Shown here: positions 34,615-43,279 of the stretch, piece by piece | Position numbering within the stretch: the stretch's first letter is position 1 | Layout: each line of letters starts with the position of its first letter | Assembly (NCBI RefSeq): GCF_009733595.1 | Contig: NZ_WOFH01000013.1 | Span: forward strand, 124,001 to 188,000 | Source of the DNA: Actinomadura litoris | GTDB taxonomy: Bacteria; Actinomycetota; Actinomycetes; Streptosporangiales; Streptosporangiaceae | Length of the DNA: 64,000 bases | Reading direction: 5' to 3' | Program-made: the position numbers and the translations under genes | Notes under the pieces: generated by a model | Database searches by the model: none | The model's input: the letters and a program-made list of their open reading frames with translations, nothing else | Told to the model about the DNA's origin: nothing

Positions 34615-34845
34615 GGCCTCTCGTGTGGTCCCCGGCGCGCCCGTCATGGTCCCCCGACGTCGCACCCCGATTCCGTACCAATAATCACTACATGTAGCAA
34701 TATGATCACTTCCAGCGACATAAGCAGATGCTGGCCACACAGGCATCCCTGTATCCCGGCGGAGCCGGGGAAGGAAAACCAGCGCCGACCGCTACAACCA
34801 CCAGGTCAAACCCCAGCCCCCGGCGCGGGGGCCGGGGGGCGGGGT
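34615..34845 (-). promoter_or_regulatory. Promoter region of the CDPS operon
   Basis: 231 bp that become AT-rich between 34675 and 34735, unlike the surroundings. CTACATGTAG at 34688-34697 is a perfect 10-bp palindrome about 75 bp upstream of the CDPS ATG. No gene is visible. The palindrome may be an operator; its regulator is not identified. Confidence 0.45.
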
Positions 34846-35685
34846 TCAGGAGAAGTCGGGCGCGTGGTCGAGGGTCCACTGCCGGTAGGTGCGGCCCGGG
34901 TGCCCGGCGATGCGCCGCACGACGTCGTTGACCTCCGCGGGCCGGTCGACGGCCTTGGCCATCATGGCGAAGAGGGCGTCGAGGAACGCGCCGTCCATGA
35001 ACCGGGCCATCTGCTTCCTGGTCGCCTCGGGGTCGAGGTCCTCCGCGACGAGCGGGCGCCCGAGCGTCTCGGCGAGGATCGCGACCTGGTCGGCCTGCGT
35101 GAGCGCCTCGGGCCCGGTCAGGTCGTAGACCTCCCCCGCGTGGCCCTCGTCGACCAGGGCGCGGACGGCGACGTCCGCGACGTCGCGCTCGTGGATCGCG
35201 CTGAAGGAGGCCCGGGTGTAGGGGGCCCGGACGACGTCGCCGCCCTGCAACTGCATGCCGAAGGTGAGCGAGTTGATGGCGGGGAACAGCAGCCGCAGGA
35301 ACGTGTGCTCCATGCCGGACTCGGCGATGAGCCGCTCGACGCCCGCGTGGTAGGCGGCGATGACGTCGGGCTGCTCGTCCGCGCCGTCGACGACGGCGCC
35401 CGAGGACAGGAACACGATCCGCCGCACACCGGCCTCGGCGGCCGCCTCGACCAGGGCGGTCGCGTCCATGCCGTATTGCAGGACGAGGAAGGCGGCCGTC
35501 ACGCCGTCGAGCGCGGCGGGGAGCGTCCGGGGGACGGTCAGGTCGGCCTGGACGACCTCGACACCCTCGGGCAGCGCGGCCTTCTCGGGGGTGCGGGTGA
35601 GCGCGCGGACCCCGTGGCCCTCCGCGTGCAGGGCCTCGACGGTCTGGCGGCCGAAGTGGGCGGTGGCGCCGATGACGAGATACAT
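34846..35685 (-). CDS. NmrA/SDR-a5-type NAD(P)-binding protein
   Basis: 279 residues. MYLVIGATAHFGRQTVEAL is the Rossmann glycine motif (GATxxxG), then FLSSGAV and a C-terminal half like NAD(P)H azoreductase or NmrA-type proteins, without a Y-x3-K active site. These proteins sense or use NADP; some reduce quinones. It lies upstream of the CDPS operon on the same strand but 231 bp separate them, so cotranscription is uncertain. The ATG at 35685 has GGAG upstream. Confidence 0.82.
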   Translation of the reverse strand: MYLVIGATAHFGRQTVEALHAEGHGVRALTRTPEKAALPEGVEVVQADLTVPRTLPAALDGVTAAFLVLQYGMDATALVEAAAEAGVRRIVFLSSGAVVDGADEQPDVIAAYHAGVERLIAESGMEHTFLRLLFPAINSLTFGMQLQGGDVVRAPYTRASFSAIHERDVADVAVRALVDEGHAGEVYDLTGPEALTQADQVAILAETLGRPLVAEDLDPEATRKQMARFMDGAFLDALFAMMAKAVDRPAEVNDVVRRIAGHPGRTYRQWTLDHAPDFS

Positions 35686-35900
35686 GGGGGTGGCTCCTTC
35701 GGTAACCGCTGGTGAGGACGCGTTCAAACTATCAGAACGGAATACTTCGTTCCAAATCGACGTGAGCGGCGTCACAGGCTCCGGGGCGGCCGGGACGAAA
35801 TATTTGCCTGCGCAGACAGTTTTACTCATCGCCGGCTTCGGCCGGCACGGGGTCGGATCCGCCCGCACCCGTCAGTTCCGACGTCAGAAGAGGTAAGGCA
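35686..35900. promoter_or_regulatory. Divergent promoter region with GAACG inverted repeat
   Basis: 215 bp between the NmrA-like and isochorismatase-family genes. GAACG and CGTTC arms (35737-35754) are separated by 8 bp in an AT-richer stretch and could be a regulator site. No gene or RNA element is visible. Confidence 0.35.
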
Positions 35901-36533
35901 ATGGCTCGCACACCGCTCTCCCCGGACAACAGCGCGATCGTCCTCGTCGACCACGCGATCGGGTTCTCCAACCTGATCGGGTCCCACACGGTCGAGGAGG
36001 TCGTCAGCGGCACGGTCGCGCTGGCGAAGATCGCCAAGGTCTTCGACATGCCGCTGGTCGTCACCAACGGCCTCGACGAGGCGCCGTCCGGCCCGCTGTT
36101 CCCGGAGCTCGCCGAGGTCCTGGGCGACCACCCGGTCGTCCGCCGCCGCGAGGGGTTCGACGCGTTCCTGGACGAGGACTTCGCCGCCGCGATCGAGGCG
36201 ACCGGGCGCAGGCGGCTGATCATGGCGGGCGTCCAGACCGACGTCTGCCTGGCCCTGACCGCCCTGACCGCGCTCGACCGCGGCCACGAGGTGTACGCGG
36301 TGGTGGACGCCTCGGCCGCCACCACCAGGGAGACCCACGACACCGCCGTGCTGCGGCTGGTCCAGGCCGGGGTGGTCCCGGTGAACTGGCTGGCCGTCGG
36401 ATCCGAACTCCAGCGCACCTGGACGGACGAGAGGACCGCGTCCGGCTTCGCCCAGGTGATCTTCGAGCACCTCGGATCGTGGCGGCACCACCACGCGCTC
36501 ACGGCGAACGCCCACGAGCCCGCGGCCGGGTAG
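35901..36533 (+). CDS. Isochorismatase-family cysteine hydrolase
   Basis: 210 residues. The catalytic triad is visible: Asp in IVLVDHAIGF near residue 17, Lys in the RRREGFDAF region, and Cys in GVQTDVCLALTAL near residue 118. Here the strand before the active site reads REGFDAF where many members have KxxxSAF, so substrate choice may be unusual. Members hydrolyse amides or isochorismate. A good ribosome site precedes the ATG. A strong hairpin follows the gene. Confidence 0.85.
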   Translation: MARTPLSPDNSAIVLVDHAIGFSNLIGSHTVEEVVSGTVALAKIAKVFDMPLVVTNGLDEAPSGPLFPELAEVLGDHPVVRRREGFDAFLDEDFAAAIEATGRRRLIMAGVQTDVCLALTALTALDRGHEVYAVVDASAATTRETHDTAVLRLVQAGVVPVNWLAVGSELQRTWTDERTASGFAQVIFEHLGSWRHHHALTANAHEPAAG

Positions 36534-36543
36534 CACGACGCGC

Positions 36544-36572
36544 GGCGGCCGGCGGGCACCCCGCCGGCCGCC
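36544..36572. terminator. Bidirectional terminator hairpin
   Basis: GGCGGCCGGCGGG and CCCGCCGGCCGCC make a perfect 13-bp stem with a 3-base CAC loop, midway between two convergent gene ends (36533 and 36582). Confidence 0.85.
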
Positions 36573-36581
36573 ACCGCCCGT

Positions 36582-37766
36582 TCAGCCGTCCGCGGGTCTT
36601 CTGGGGAAGCGCAGGAGGAGCAGGCCGAGACCGGCGCCCACGAACTGGAAGGACGCGATGGCCAGGACGAGGCCGACCGCGCCCACCGCGTCCGCCGAGA
36701 CGGCGGTCAGGCCCGCGCCCACCGCCGATGCGGCGATCTTGAGGCTGCCCGCGGTGGTGTTGACCTGGCCGAGGCGGTCCGGGGGCGACTCGCGCTGGCG
36801 CAGCATCAGCGTCGCCGCGAACACCGGGCCCTCGACCATCCCCGCCACCGCGAACGCCGCCATCGCCCACGGGACGGACGGCACCACGGCCAGCGTCGCC
36901 AGCGCCGTCCCGAACGCGACCAGCCCGGCCAGCATGACGGGCACGGCGTGCCGGGGCCGCAGCCACCGGCTGGAGGCCAGCGACCCCGCGAGCGACCCGA
37001 CCGCCATCGCCACCAGCAGCCGTCCGCCCGCGCTGGGCTCCGCGCCGAGGTGCTCGGCGAGCAGCACCGCCGTCACCGCGACCCCGCCGAACCCGAGCCA
37101 GGCCAGCGTGGTCGCGGTCGTCAGCGCCCGCAGCACCCGTCCCTCGGCCAGGACGGTGAACCCGCCCATCACGACCCCGGACACCTTCTGCGCGCCCCCC
37201 GACGCCCCGGGGAAGGGCAGCAGCGGCAGGGCCAGCACGCCGAGGATCCCGCTCGCCACGATCGCGAGCCCGGCGTACTGGCCCCCCATCGCCCCGGCGA
37301 GCGCCGCCGCGAGCCCGGGGCCCGCGATCGCGGCGAGGTTGAAACTGGACGCCTCCAGCCCGTACGCGCGGGAGAGCCGCTCGGCGGGCACGAAACGCGG
37401 CAGCAGGCTGGTCAGCGCCACCACCACCGGCTCGGTGCAGCCGATCACCGCCGCGACGCACAACGCCAGCACCAGCGGCGAGCGTCCCGCCAGGAGCAGC
37501 AGCAACGCCGTCGCGGCCGCGTATCCCACCGCCATCGCGACCGCGACACGCCGGGGACGCGCCACCCGGTCGACCACGTTTCCGATCACCGGGCCGCTCA
37601 GCACGTACGGCAGCGTCATCGCCGCCTGGAGGTAACCGGCGGTCGCGGCGTCCCCCGTGCGGGCCTGGACGGTGAGCACCAGCGCCGTCGCCACACCCTC
37701 CGCGGAAACACGCAGCAACGTCGCGGCCGTCAGGTGCAGAGGGAGCCCGGCGGGCTTGCCGATCAC
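36582..37766 (-). CDS. MFS transporter
   Basis: 394 residues with about twelve membrane helices. The loop after helix 2 has GNVVDRVARPRRV, an MFS motif-A-like sequence, and the two six-helix halves are separated by a short central loop near residue 195. The type resembles drug or metabolite exporters of the MFS_1/MFS_3 group. The substrate is unknown; export of a product of the nearby CDPS operon is possible but only positional. GTG start at 37766, 42 bp from the divergent arginine deiminase gene. Confidence 0.85.
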   Translation of the reverse strand: MIGKPAGLPLHLTAATLLRVSAEGVATALVLTVQARTGDAATAGYLQAAMTLPYVLSGPVIGNVVDRVARPRRVAVAMAVGYAAATALLLLLAGRSPLVLALCVAAVIGCTEPVVVALTSLLPRFVPAERLSRAYGLEASSFNLAAIAGPGLAAALAGAMGGQYAGLAIVASGILGVLALPLLPFPGASGGAQKVSGVVMGGFTVLAEGRVLRALTTATTLAWLGFGGVAVTAVLLAEHLGAEPSAGGRLLVAMAVGSLAGSLASSRWLRPRHAVPVMLAGLVAFGTALATLAVVPSVPWAMAAFAVAGMVEGPVFAATLMLRQRESPPDRLGQVNTTAGSLKIAASAVGAGLTAVSADAVGAVGLVLAIASFQFVGAGLGLLLLRFPRRPADG

Positions 37767-37808
37767 CCCGAGATCGTGCCACAGGACCGGCGACCTAGAC
37801 TTTCACAT

Positions 37809-39008
37809 GTGACGGAGACGACTGCGCACGAACACAGGGTCACCAGCGAGGTCGGGCGGCTGCGGACCGTCATCCTCCATCGCCCGGGTGCGGAGCTGAA
37901 ACGGCTCACGCCCCGCAACAGCGACAAGCTGCTGTTCGACGCCATCCCCTGGGTCGGCCGCGCCCAGGAGGAGCACGACGCGTTCGCCGAGGCCCTCCGG
38001 AGCCGCGACGTCGAGGTCCTCTACATCACCGAGCTCCTCCAGGACGCCCTCGAATACGAGGGCGCCCGCGAACAGGCCATCACCGACGTCACCGCCGACC
38101 CGCGCCTCGGCGACCAGCTCCGCCGCGTCCTGGACGGCTACCTGCGCGACCAGGACCCCGAGCGCCTCGCCCACACCCTGATCGCCGGGCTCGCCCACGA
38201 GGAGCTGAAGTCGGGCCACGGCCTGGCCTACCGCCTCATGGACCGCCTGGACTTCATCGTCGACCCCCTCCCCGGCCTGCTGTTCACCCGCGACAACAGC
38301 ACCTGGATCGGCGACCGCGTCGCCGTGACCAGCCTCGCCATGGAGGCCCGCCGCCGCGAGTCCGCCCTGACCGGCCTCATCTACGCCCACCACCCCCGCT
38401 TCGCGGGCGTCGACCCCGTCTACACCGCCGACCTCGAACACCTCGAAGGCGGCGACGTCCTGCTCCTGTGCCCCGGCGTGATCGCCGTCGGCACCGGCGA
38501 GCGCACCACCCCGGCGGGCGTCGAGCGGCTCGCCCGCCAGGTGATCGGCGCGGGCCTCGCCCACACCGTCCTGGCCGTCCCCATCGCGCAGGAACGTGCC
38601 ACGATGCACCTCGACACCGTCTGCACGATGGTGGACGTCGACACCGTCGTCATGTACCCGCCGCTCGCCCACTCCCTGACCGCCTACAAGGTCACCCTGG
38701 AGGGCGGCGACCTCCGCGTCTCCGGCCCCCACCCCTTCCTGGAGGCCGCCGCCGAAGCGATGTCGCTGGACCGCCTCAAGGTCATCGACACCGGCCTCGA
38801 CCCCGTCACCGCCGAACGCGAGCAGTGGGACGACGGCAACAACACCCTCGCCGTCGCCCCCCGCCTCTGCGTCGCCTACGAACGCAACATCGAGACCAAC
38901 GCCCAACTCGAAGCGTCCGGCATCGAGGTCATCCGCATCAGCGGCAGCGAACTGGGCACGGGCCGCGGCGGCCCCCGCTGCATGTCATGTCCGGTTCATC
39001 GGGCGTAG
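37809..39008 (+). CDS. arcA: Arginine deiminase
   Basis: 399 residues, full length. It hydrolyses arginine to citrulline and ammonia. The catalytic residues are all visible: FTRD (Asp), LEGGD (Glu), MHLDT (His and Asp) and the nucleophile Cys in CMSCP near the C-terminus. SEVGRLRTVILHRPGAELKR near residue 14 is the family N-terminus. GTG start. No arcB, arcC or arcD follow, so this is a lone deiminase. Its stop codon lies within a stem of the dispersed repeat. Confidence 0.95.
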   Translation: MTETTAHEHRVTSEVGRLRTVILHRPGAELKRLTPRNSDKLLFDAIPWVGRAQEEHDAFAEALRSRDVEVLYITELLQDALEYEGAREQAITDVTADPRLGDQLRRVLDGYLRDQDPERLAHTLIAGLAHEELKSGHGLAYRLMDRLDFIVDPLPGLLFTRDNSTWIGDRVAVTSLAMEARRRESALTGLIYAHHPRFAGVDPVYTADLEHLEGGDVLLLCPGVIAVGTGERTTPAGVERLARQVIGAGLAHTVLAVPIAQERATMHLDTVCTMVDVDTVVMYPPLAHSLTAYKVTLEGGDLRVSGPHPFLEAAAEAMSLDRLKVIDTGLDPVTAEREQWDDGNNTLAVAPRLCVAYERNIETNAQLEASGIEVIRISGSELGTGRGGPRCMSCPVHRA

Positions 39009-39100
39009 CCCCCGGCGCCGGCCGCCGGCGCCCCCTCCTTCAACGGGCCACGCGAGCGACCGCTGCATCGCTCCGAACCCGCCTGGCGACTCGCTTCGCT
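39005..39100 (-). repeat. Dispersed hairpin repeat, copy C
   Basis: The minus strand matches the 101-bp units at 44655-44856 over most of its length (GAAGCGAG, CGCCAGGCG, TTCGGAGCGATG, CCCGTTGAAGGAGGG in the same order). The stem GTGGCCC/GGGCTAC (39045-39051 with 39005-39011) pairs with one G-U, at the same place as the stems in copies A and B. It overlaps the arcA stop codon. Confidence 0.7.
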
Positions 39101-39203
39101 CGAATCCGCCTTCGGAGGCGATAGCGGCGCCCGGGGCCGTCGCCCGTCGCCGACCTTCCGGCCGGGCAGGCCCTGGCCCGGAGGCGTTCTGAGGTGTAGC
39201 GGG

Positions 39204-39671
39204 CTACGGCTTCCCGGCGTCGCCGCCGTCCTCCGGGCGGAGGATGATCGTCCGGAGGGCGTCCCGTAGCAGCCCGGCGGCCCGCGGGGTGAGCGGCGCG
39301 AGGAGTTCGTCCTCGGCGGCCCGGCTGGCCTCGACGGCCAGCCGCAGGGTCTCCCGCCCGGCCTCGGTCAGCTCGACCACGTTGCGCCGCCGGTCCTCGG
39401 CGTGCGGACGGCGCGCCACGAGCCCCTTGCGCTCCAGCGCGTCCAGCATCGCGACCATCGTCGTCCGGTCGATCCCGAGCCGCTTCGCCGCCTGCTGCTG
39501 GGACCCCGGCTCGTGCCCGGCGAGCGTGAGCAGGATTCCGAGATCCCGCCCGTCGATGCCGTAGGGCGCCAGCGCGCCCGTGTTCAGCTCGACCATCCGG
39601 TGCTGCGCGTGCTTGAGCAGATACCCGAGGGTCATGCTCACCTCGGGCACCGAACCCTCACCGCTGGACAC
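39204..39671 (-). CDS. MarR family transcriptional regulator
   Basis: 155 residues. The winged helix has QQQAAKRLGIDRTTMVAMLD near residue 58 and the wing motif HAEDRRRNVVELT. GTG start at 39671; a shorter start at the ATG at 39635 is also plausible. It is divergent from a nucleoside-diphosphate-sugar-epimerase-like gene with three CAGTA half-sites between them, so it probably represses that gene and itself. Confidence 0.88.
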   Translation of the reverse strand: MSSGEGSVPEVSMTLGYLLKHAQHRMVELNTGALAPYGIDGRDLGILLTLAGHEPGSQQQAAKRLGIDRTTMVAMLDALERKGLVARRPHAEDRRRNVVELTEAGRETLRLAVEASRAAEDELLAPLTPRAAGLLRDALRTIILRPEDGGDAGKP

Positions 39672-39699
39672 CCGTCGACTCTATCGCTAGCCTGATCGT

Positions 39700-39720
39700 C
39701 AGTAGTACTGATAATCAGTA
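39700..39720. promoter_or_regulatory. Overlapping MarR operator palindromes
   Basis: CAGTAGTACTG (39700-39710) and TACTGATAATCAGTA (39706-39720) are two perfect palindromes sharing the middle TACTG half-site. They sit between marR and the divergent epimerase gene, 24 bp before its ATG. Confidence 0.65.
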
Positions 39721-39743
39721 GAACGACAGAAGATGGAGACGCA

Positions 39744-40679
39744 ATGATCCTCGTCACCGGAGGCATGGGATTCATCGGTTCGCACACCGTGCAAGCGCTG
39801 CTCGACCTGGGTGAGAGCTGTGTGCTGCTCCAGCGCCGTCCGGCGGAGCACGCCGACGAGCGGGTGACCGTCGAGCAGGGCGACATCACCGATCTGGACG
39901 CGTTGCTCGGCATCGGCGCCCGCCACGAGATCACCGGCATCGTGCACCTCGCGCACTCCGGCCCCTGGCCGCCGGACCCCGACCGCCCCGTCGAGCAGGC
40001 GCGCGGCGCCCTGAACGGCCTGCTCAACGTCATGCGGGCCGCCCAGGACCGGGGCGTCCGCCGGGTCGGCGTCGCGAGCACGATCGGCGTCTACTCCGGC
40101 ATCACCGCCCGGGGCGCGCTCAGGGAGGACATGCCGCTCCCGATGTCCGCCCCCCACTCGATCCCGACCTTCAAGAAGATCGGCGAACTGCTCAACGGGC
40201 ACCTGGCGGACGCCACCGGCATCGAGATCGTCAACTACCGCATCTCCGGCACCTGGGGCCCGCGCGACCCCCACGGCGCCCTGTTCTTCGCGGCGCCCGA
40301 GCTGGTGCACGCGGCCGTCCAGGGAAGGGAACCGGACCTCTCCACCCTGCTCGCGCCCGCTCACGCGGAGGACGCCCTCGACCTCTGCTACGTGAAGGAC
40401 ACGGGCCGCGCCATCGCCCTCCTCCAACTGGCCGACCACCTGAACCACCGCACCTACAACGTGGCCTCCGGCCGCGCGACGACCAACGCCGAGATCATCG
40501 CGTCCATCGAGCAGGTGATCCCAGGCGCCCGGGTCGGCCTCCCCACCGGAGGTCCCGCCGGCCGGAGCCACCTGGACATCGGCCGGCTCCACGAGGACAC
40601 CGGCTTCAAGCCCGAATACGACACCGCCCGCGCCGTCACCGACTACATCGCCTGGCTCCGAGCAGGGAACGAGCATTGA
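39744..40679 (+). CDS. NAD-dependent epimerase/dehydratase-family protein
   Basis: 311 residues, extended-SDR fold. ILVTGGMGFIGSHTVQALL is the cofactor motif; VASTIGVYSG carries the usual Ser/Thr. The expected Y-x3-K is not obvious: the aligned stretch reads HSIPTFKKIGELL with no Tyr. It may therefore act as a reductase with a different acid or as a non-catalytic sensor. The MarR pair and operators suggest induction by a small molecule. Substrate unknown. Confidence 0.85.
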   Translation: MILVTGGMGFIGSHTVQALLDLGESCVLLQRRPAEHADERVTVEQGDITDLDALLGIGARHEITGIVHLAHSGPWPPDPDRPVEQARGALNGLLNVMRAAQDRGVRRVGVASTIGVYSGITARGALREDMPLPMSAPHSIPTFKKIGELLNGHLADATGIEIVNYRISGTWGPRDPHGALFFAAPELVHAAVQGREPDLSTLLAPAHAEDALDLCYVKDTGRAIALLQLADHLNHRTYNVASGRATTNAEIIASIEQVIPGARVGLPTGGPAGRSHLDIGRLHEDTGFKPEYDTARAVTDYIAWLRAGNEH

Positions 40680-40682
40680 GCG

Positions 40683-41819
40683 CTACCGGCAGAGCGCCGT
40701 CCGCACGGCGGCCGTCATGTCGTCGCCCTGCGCGCGCGTGGCGCCCGGGTCGAGGTTCACCATGACGGTCGCCTGGCCGCCGCCGACCGTGGCGCCGCCC
40801 GCGGTCTTGAATCCGAGGACGTCACCGCTGTGCCCCCAGTACAGGCCGCCGCAGGGCAGCGTCTTGCTCTCCAGGCCGAGGCCGTAGGCCCGGTGGTGGG
40901 GGTCGACGGGGTCGCCGGGGTTGCGGGTCGAGCGGGTCCTCATCATCTCCCGTAGCTGGGCCGGGCGGAGCAGCCTGCCGCCGACGAGGGCGCCGAGGAA
41001 CCGGTTGAGATCGGCTCCGGAAGAGATCATCGAGCCCGAGGCGCCCGCCAGCGAGGGGTTGAACGCGGTGATGTCCAGGAGCGGCGCGTCGGGGCCCGGT
41101 CGCGCGTATCCGCGCGGGTGCGGTCCGGGGATCGCCGTGCTGTCACCGGGCACGGAGGTGTGGCGCAGCCCGAGCGGTCCGATGACGCGGCGGCGGATCT
41201 CCCGGCCGTAGGTGTGGCCGGTGACCCTTTGGATGATCATGCCGGCCAGCAGGTAGTTGGTGTTGGAGTAGCCCCAGCGTTCGCCGGGCTCGAACGTGCG
41301 CGGATGGGTGAGCGCGAAGTCGACCAGGCCGCGGGTGTCGTGGTGGACCAGCGGGTTCCTCAGGATCTCCTGCCGGTCGAGGTGGGCGAGGTAGTCGGGG
41401 ATGCCGCTGGTGTGCTGGAGCAGTTGGCGGACGGTGACGGCGCGCCCGTCGTTGCCGTTTCCGCGTACGACGCCGGGCAGGTAGCGCTCGACCGGCGCGT
41501 CCAGGACGACGCGGCGCTCTCCCACCAGTTGGAGCAGGACCGTGGCCACGAACGGCTTGGTCATGCTGCCGATCCGGTACTCGCTGCCGGCGCGCATCGG
41601 CGCGCGGCTCGTGACGTCCGCGACGCCGCTGGTCAGCACGGTGCCGCCGCGCCGGTCCCGGACGTGCAGGACCGCTCCGGGCCCGCCGTCGACCGTGGTC
41701 AGCCGGTGCATGAGTTCCCGCAACGGAGTCCGGTCGGCGGCGGCGGCGGTGCCGGTCAGCCCGCCCGCCGCGACACCGGCCGACAGGGCCAGGGCGAGCG
41801 CACGCCTCTGCTTGATCAT
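40683..41819 (-). CDS. Secreted serine hydrolase, class C beta-lactamase/DD-peptidase-like
   Basis: 378 residues. A signal peptide (1-28, ending TAAAA) precedes a penicillin-binding-protein-like fold with SMTK (catalytic Ser near residue 85), YSNTNY (Tyr near 185) and a late WGHSGD replacing the KTG box. This set is typical of D-alanyl-D-alanine carboxypeptidase/esterase proteins (Pfam Beta-lactamase). It should act outside the membrane. A GGGAG site precedes the ATG at 41819. A membrane protein and a two-component system on the same strand lie upstream and may control it. Confidence 0.9.
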   Translation of the reverse strand: MIKQRRALALALSAGVAAGGLTGTAAAADRTPLRELMHRLTTVDGGPGAVLHVRDRRGGTVLTSGVADVTSRAPMRAGSEYRIGSMTKPFVATVLLQLVGERRVVLDAPVERYLPGVVRGNGNDGRAVTVRQLLQHTSGIPDYLAHLDRQEILRNPLVHHDTRGLVDFALTHPRTFEPGERWGYSNTNYLLAGMIIQRVTGHTYGREIRRRVIGPLGLRHTSVPGDSTAIPGPHPRGYARPGPDAPLLDITAFNPSLAGASGSMISSGADLNRFLGALVGGRLLRPAQLREMMRTRSTRNPGDPVDPHHRAYGLGLESKTLPCGGLYWGHSGDVLGFKTAGGATVGGGQATVMVNLDPGATRAQGDDMTAAVRTALCR

Positions 41820-41851
41820 GAGTGTCTCCCGTGAAATTCGAAGGTTCGCGG

Positions 41852-42478
41852 CTAGACCGCGGCGTGGGCCCCGGCAGGTGCGGGGGCGGACGAACTCCGG
41901 TCGCGGGTGCAGATCGCGAGGGCGATCCAGATCAGCGCCGCGCCCGCCGGGAGCAGGTCCAGGTCGAGCGTGATGGTGACGAAGCTGAGAACGACCAGGA
42001 CGGGGCTCAGGGCGGTCACCGCCCTGCCGCCCGGGGCGCGGACCGCGTACTGGACGAGCAGCGCCACCAGCCCGAGCATGAAGAGCACCGGGCCGATCTC
42101 GTAGACCGCCTGGGGGAGCACGGCGGGGACGTCGGCGTACCGGTCGGCGAGCGTGCTCTTCTCGGCGGCGTCCGCGGCCCGGACGCCGACGACGAGGTCG
42201 ACGATCGTGACGCGGACGAACGTCACCAGCCCGAAGCCGGCGACCGCGGTCATGACGCCCGTCGCGACGCGGCGCGCGGTACCGCCGCCGGTGGCCCTGA
42301 TGCGGCCGTACAGGCCCGCGATCACCCCGCCGTACAGCACGAGGGAACCGAAGAAGAGCAGATGGCCCACCGTCCATGCGGGTCCTGGGCCGTGCTGCCC
42401 GTCACGGCCGTCGATCAGCCGGACGACGCCGTAGGCGAGCATGAGAGCGGGGGCGAGGTGAAAGGCGATCCTGGACAT
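41852..42478 (-). CDS. Membrane protein of unknown function
   Basis: 208 residues with about six hydrophobic segments, beginning at the N-terminus (HLAPALMLAYGVVRL). The loop between helices 3 and 4 is acidic (VRAADAAEKSTLADRYADVP). No family is recognised. Its ATG has GGGAGAA upstream. It lies 32 bp upstream of the serine hydrolase gene on the same strand, so the two are probably cotranscribed. Confidence 0.75.
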   Translation of the reverse strand: MSRIAFHLAPALMLAYGVVRLIDGRDGQHGPGPAWTVGHLLFFGSLVLYGGVIAGLYGRIRATGGGTARRVATGVMTAVAGFGLVTFVRVTIVDLVVGVRAADAAEKSTLADRYADVPAVLPQAVYEIGPVLFMLGLVALLVQYAVRAPGGRAVTALSPVLVVLSFVTITLDLDLLPAGAALIWIALAICTRDRSSSAPAPAGAHAAV

Positions 42479-42625
42479 GAGCGGTTCTCCCGAGGTTCGA
42501 GCCGTGCGTTCCTGCGTCTCGATCCTCGGGCGAACCGGTGTGCGGGCGGATCGCCGCCGCGGCGGGTCTTGGGGCATCGGTGGCGCGGGGGAGGACGGGG
42601 GCGAGGCTCCCCCGCGCGACGGAGG

Positions 42626-43279
42626 TCAGGAGGGTTCGATCAGGCGCGTCTCGTACGCGGCGATCACGGCCTGGACGCGGTCGCGGATGCCGAGCTTGGC
42701 GAGGACGTTGCTCACGTGGGTCTTCACGGTGTGCTCACTGACGACCATGGCCGCGGCGATCTCCGCGTTCGACAGCCCGCGGCCGAGCAGGGACAGGGTC
42801 TCGCGCTCGCGTTCGGTGAGGACCGCCAGGCGGTCGGAGGCGGTCGCGCCGGAGCGCGGCCGGTTGCGGGTGATGTCGGAGATCAGGCGGCGGGTGACGG
42901 CGGGAGCCAGCAGCGACTCCCCCGCCGCGACCACGCGGACCGCGTGCACGAGGTCGTCGCGGCGCACGTCCTTGAGCAGGAAGCCGCTGGCCCCCGCGTA
43001 GAGCGCGTCGTAGACGTAGTCGTCCTGGTCGAACGTGGTCAGCATGATCACGCGGGTCGGGGTCTGCGCGCACACGGCCTTCGCGGCCTCGATGCCGTCC
43101 AGCCTCGGCATGCGGATGTCGAGCAGCGCGACGTCGGGGGCGTGTTCGCGGACCGCGGCGATCGCGGCGGCGCCGTCGCCCGCCTCGCCCGCCACCTCGA
43201 TGTCGGGCTGCGCGTCCAGGATCATGGCGAAGCCGCTGCGGACCAGCTCCTGGTCGTCGGCGAGCACGACCCTGATCAC
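42626..43279 (-). CDS. NarL/LuxR-family response regulator
   Basis: 217 residues. The receiver has VVLADDQELVRSG at the start, phosphoacceptor Asp in VALLDIRMPRLDG near residue 54 and Lys in FLLKDV near 105. The C-terminal LuxR helix-turn-helix reads LTERERETLSLLGRGLSNAE. Its GTG start overlaps the kinase stop (GTGA), so kinase and regulator are coupled. It may control the downstream membrane protein and serine hydrolase. Confidence 0.93.
   Translation of the reverse strand: MIRVVLADDQELVRSGFAMILDAQPDIEVAGEAGDGAAAIAAVREHAPDVALLDIRMPRLDGIEAAKAVCAQTPTRVIMLTTFDQDDYVYDALYAGASGFLLKDVRRDDLVHAVRVVAAGESLLAPAVTRRLISDITRNRPRSGATASDRLAVLTERERETLSLLGRGLSNAEIAAAMVVSEHTVKTHVSNVLAKLGIRDRVQAVIAAYETRLIEPS

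Noticed and set aside
36582..37766. Dedicated exporter of the CDPS product
   Set aside because: The MFS gene is 2 kb away, in its own transcript and separated by a strong terminator, so the link is only proximity.
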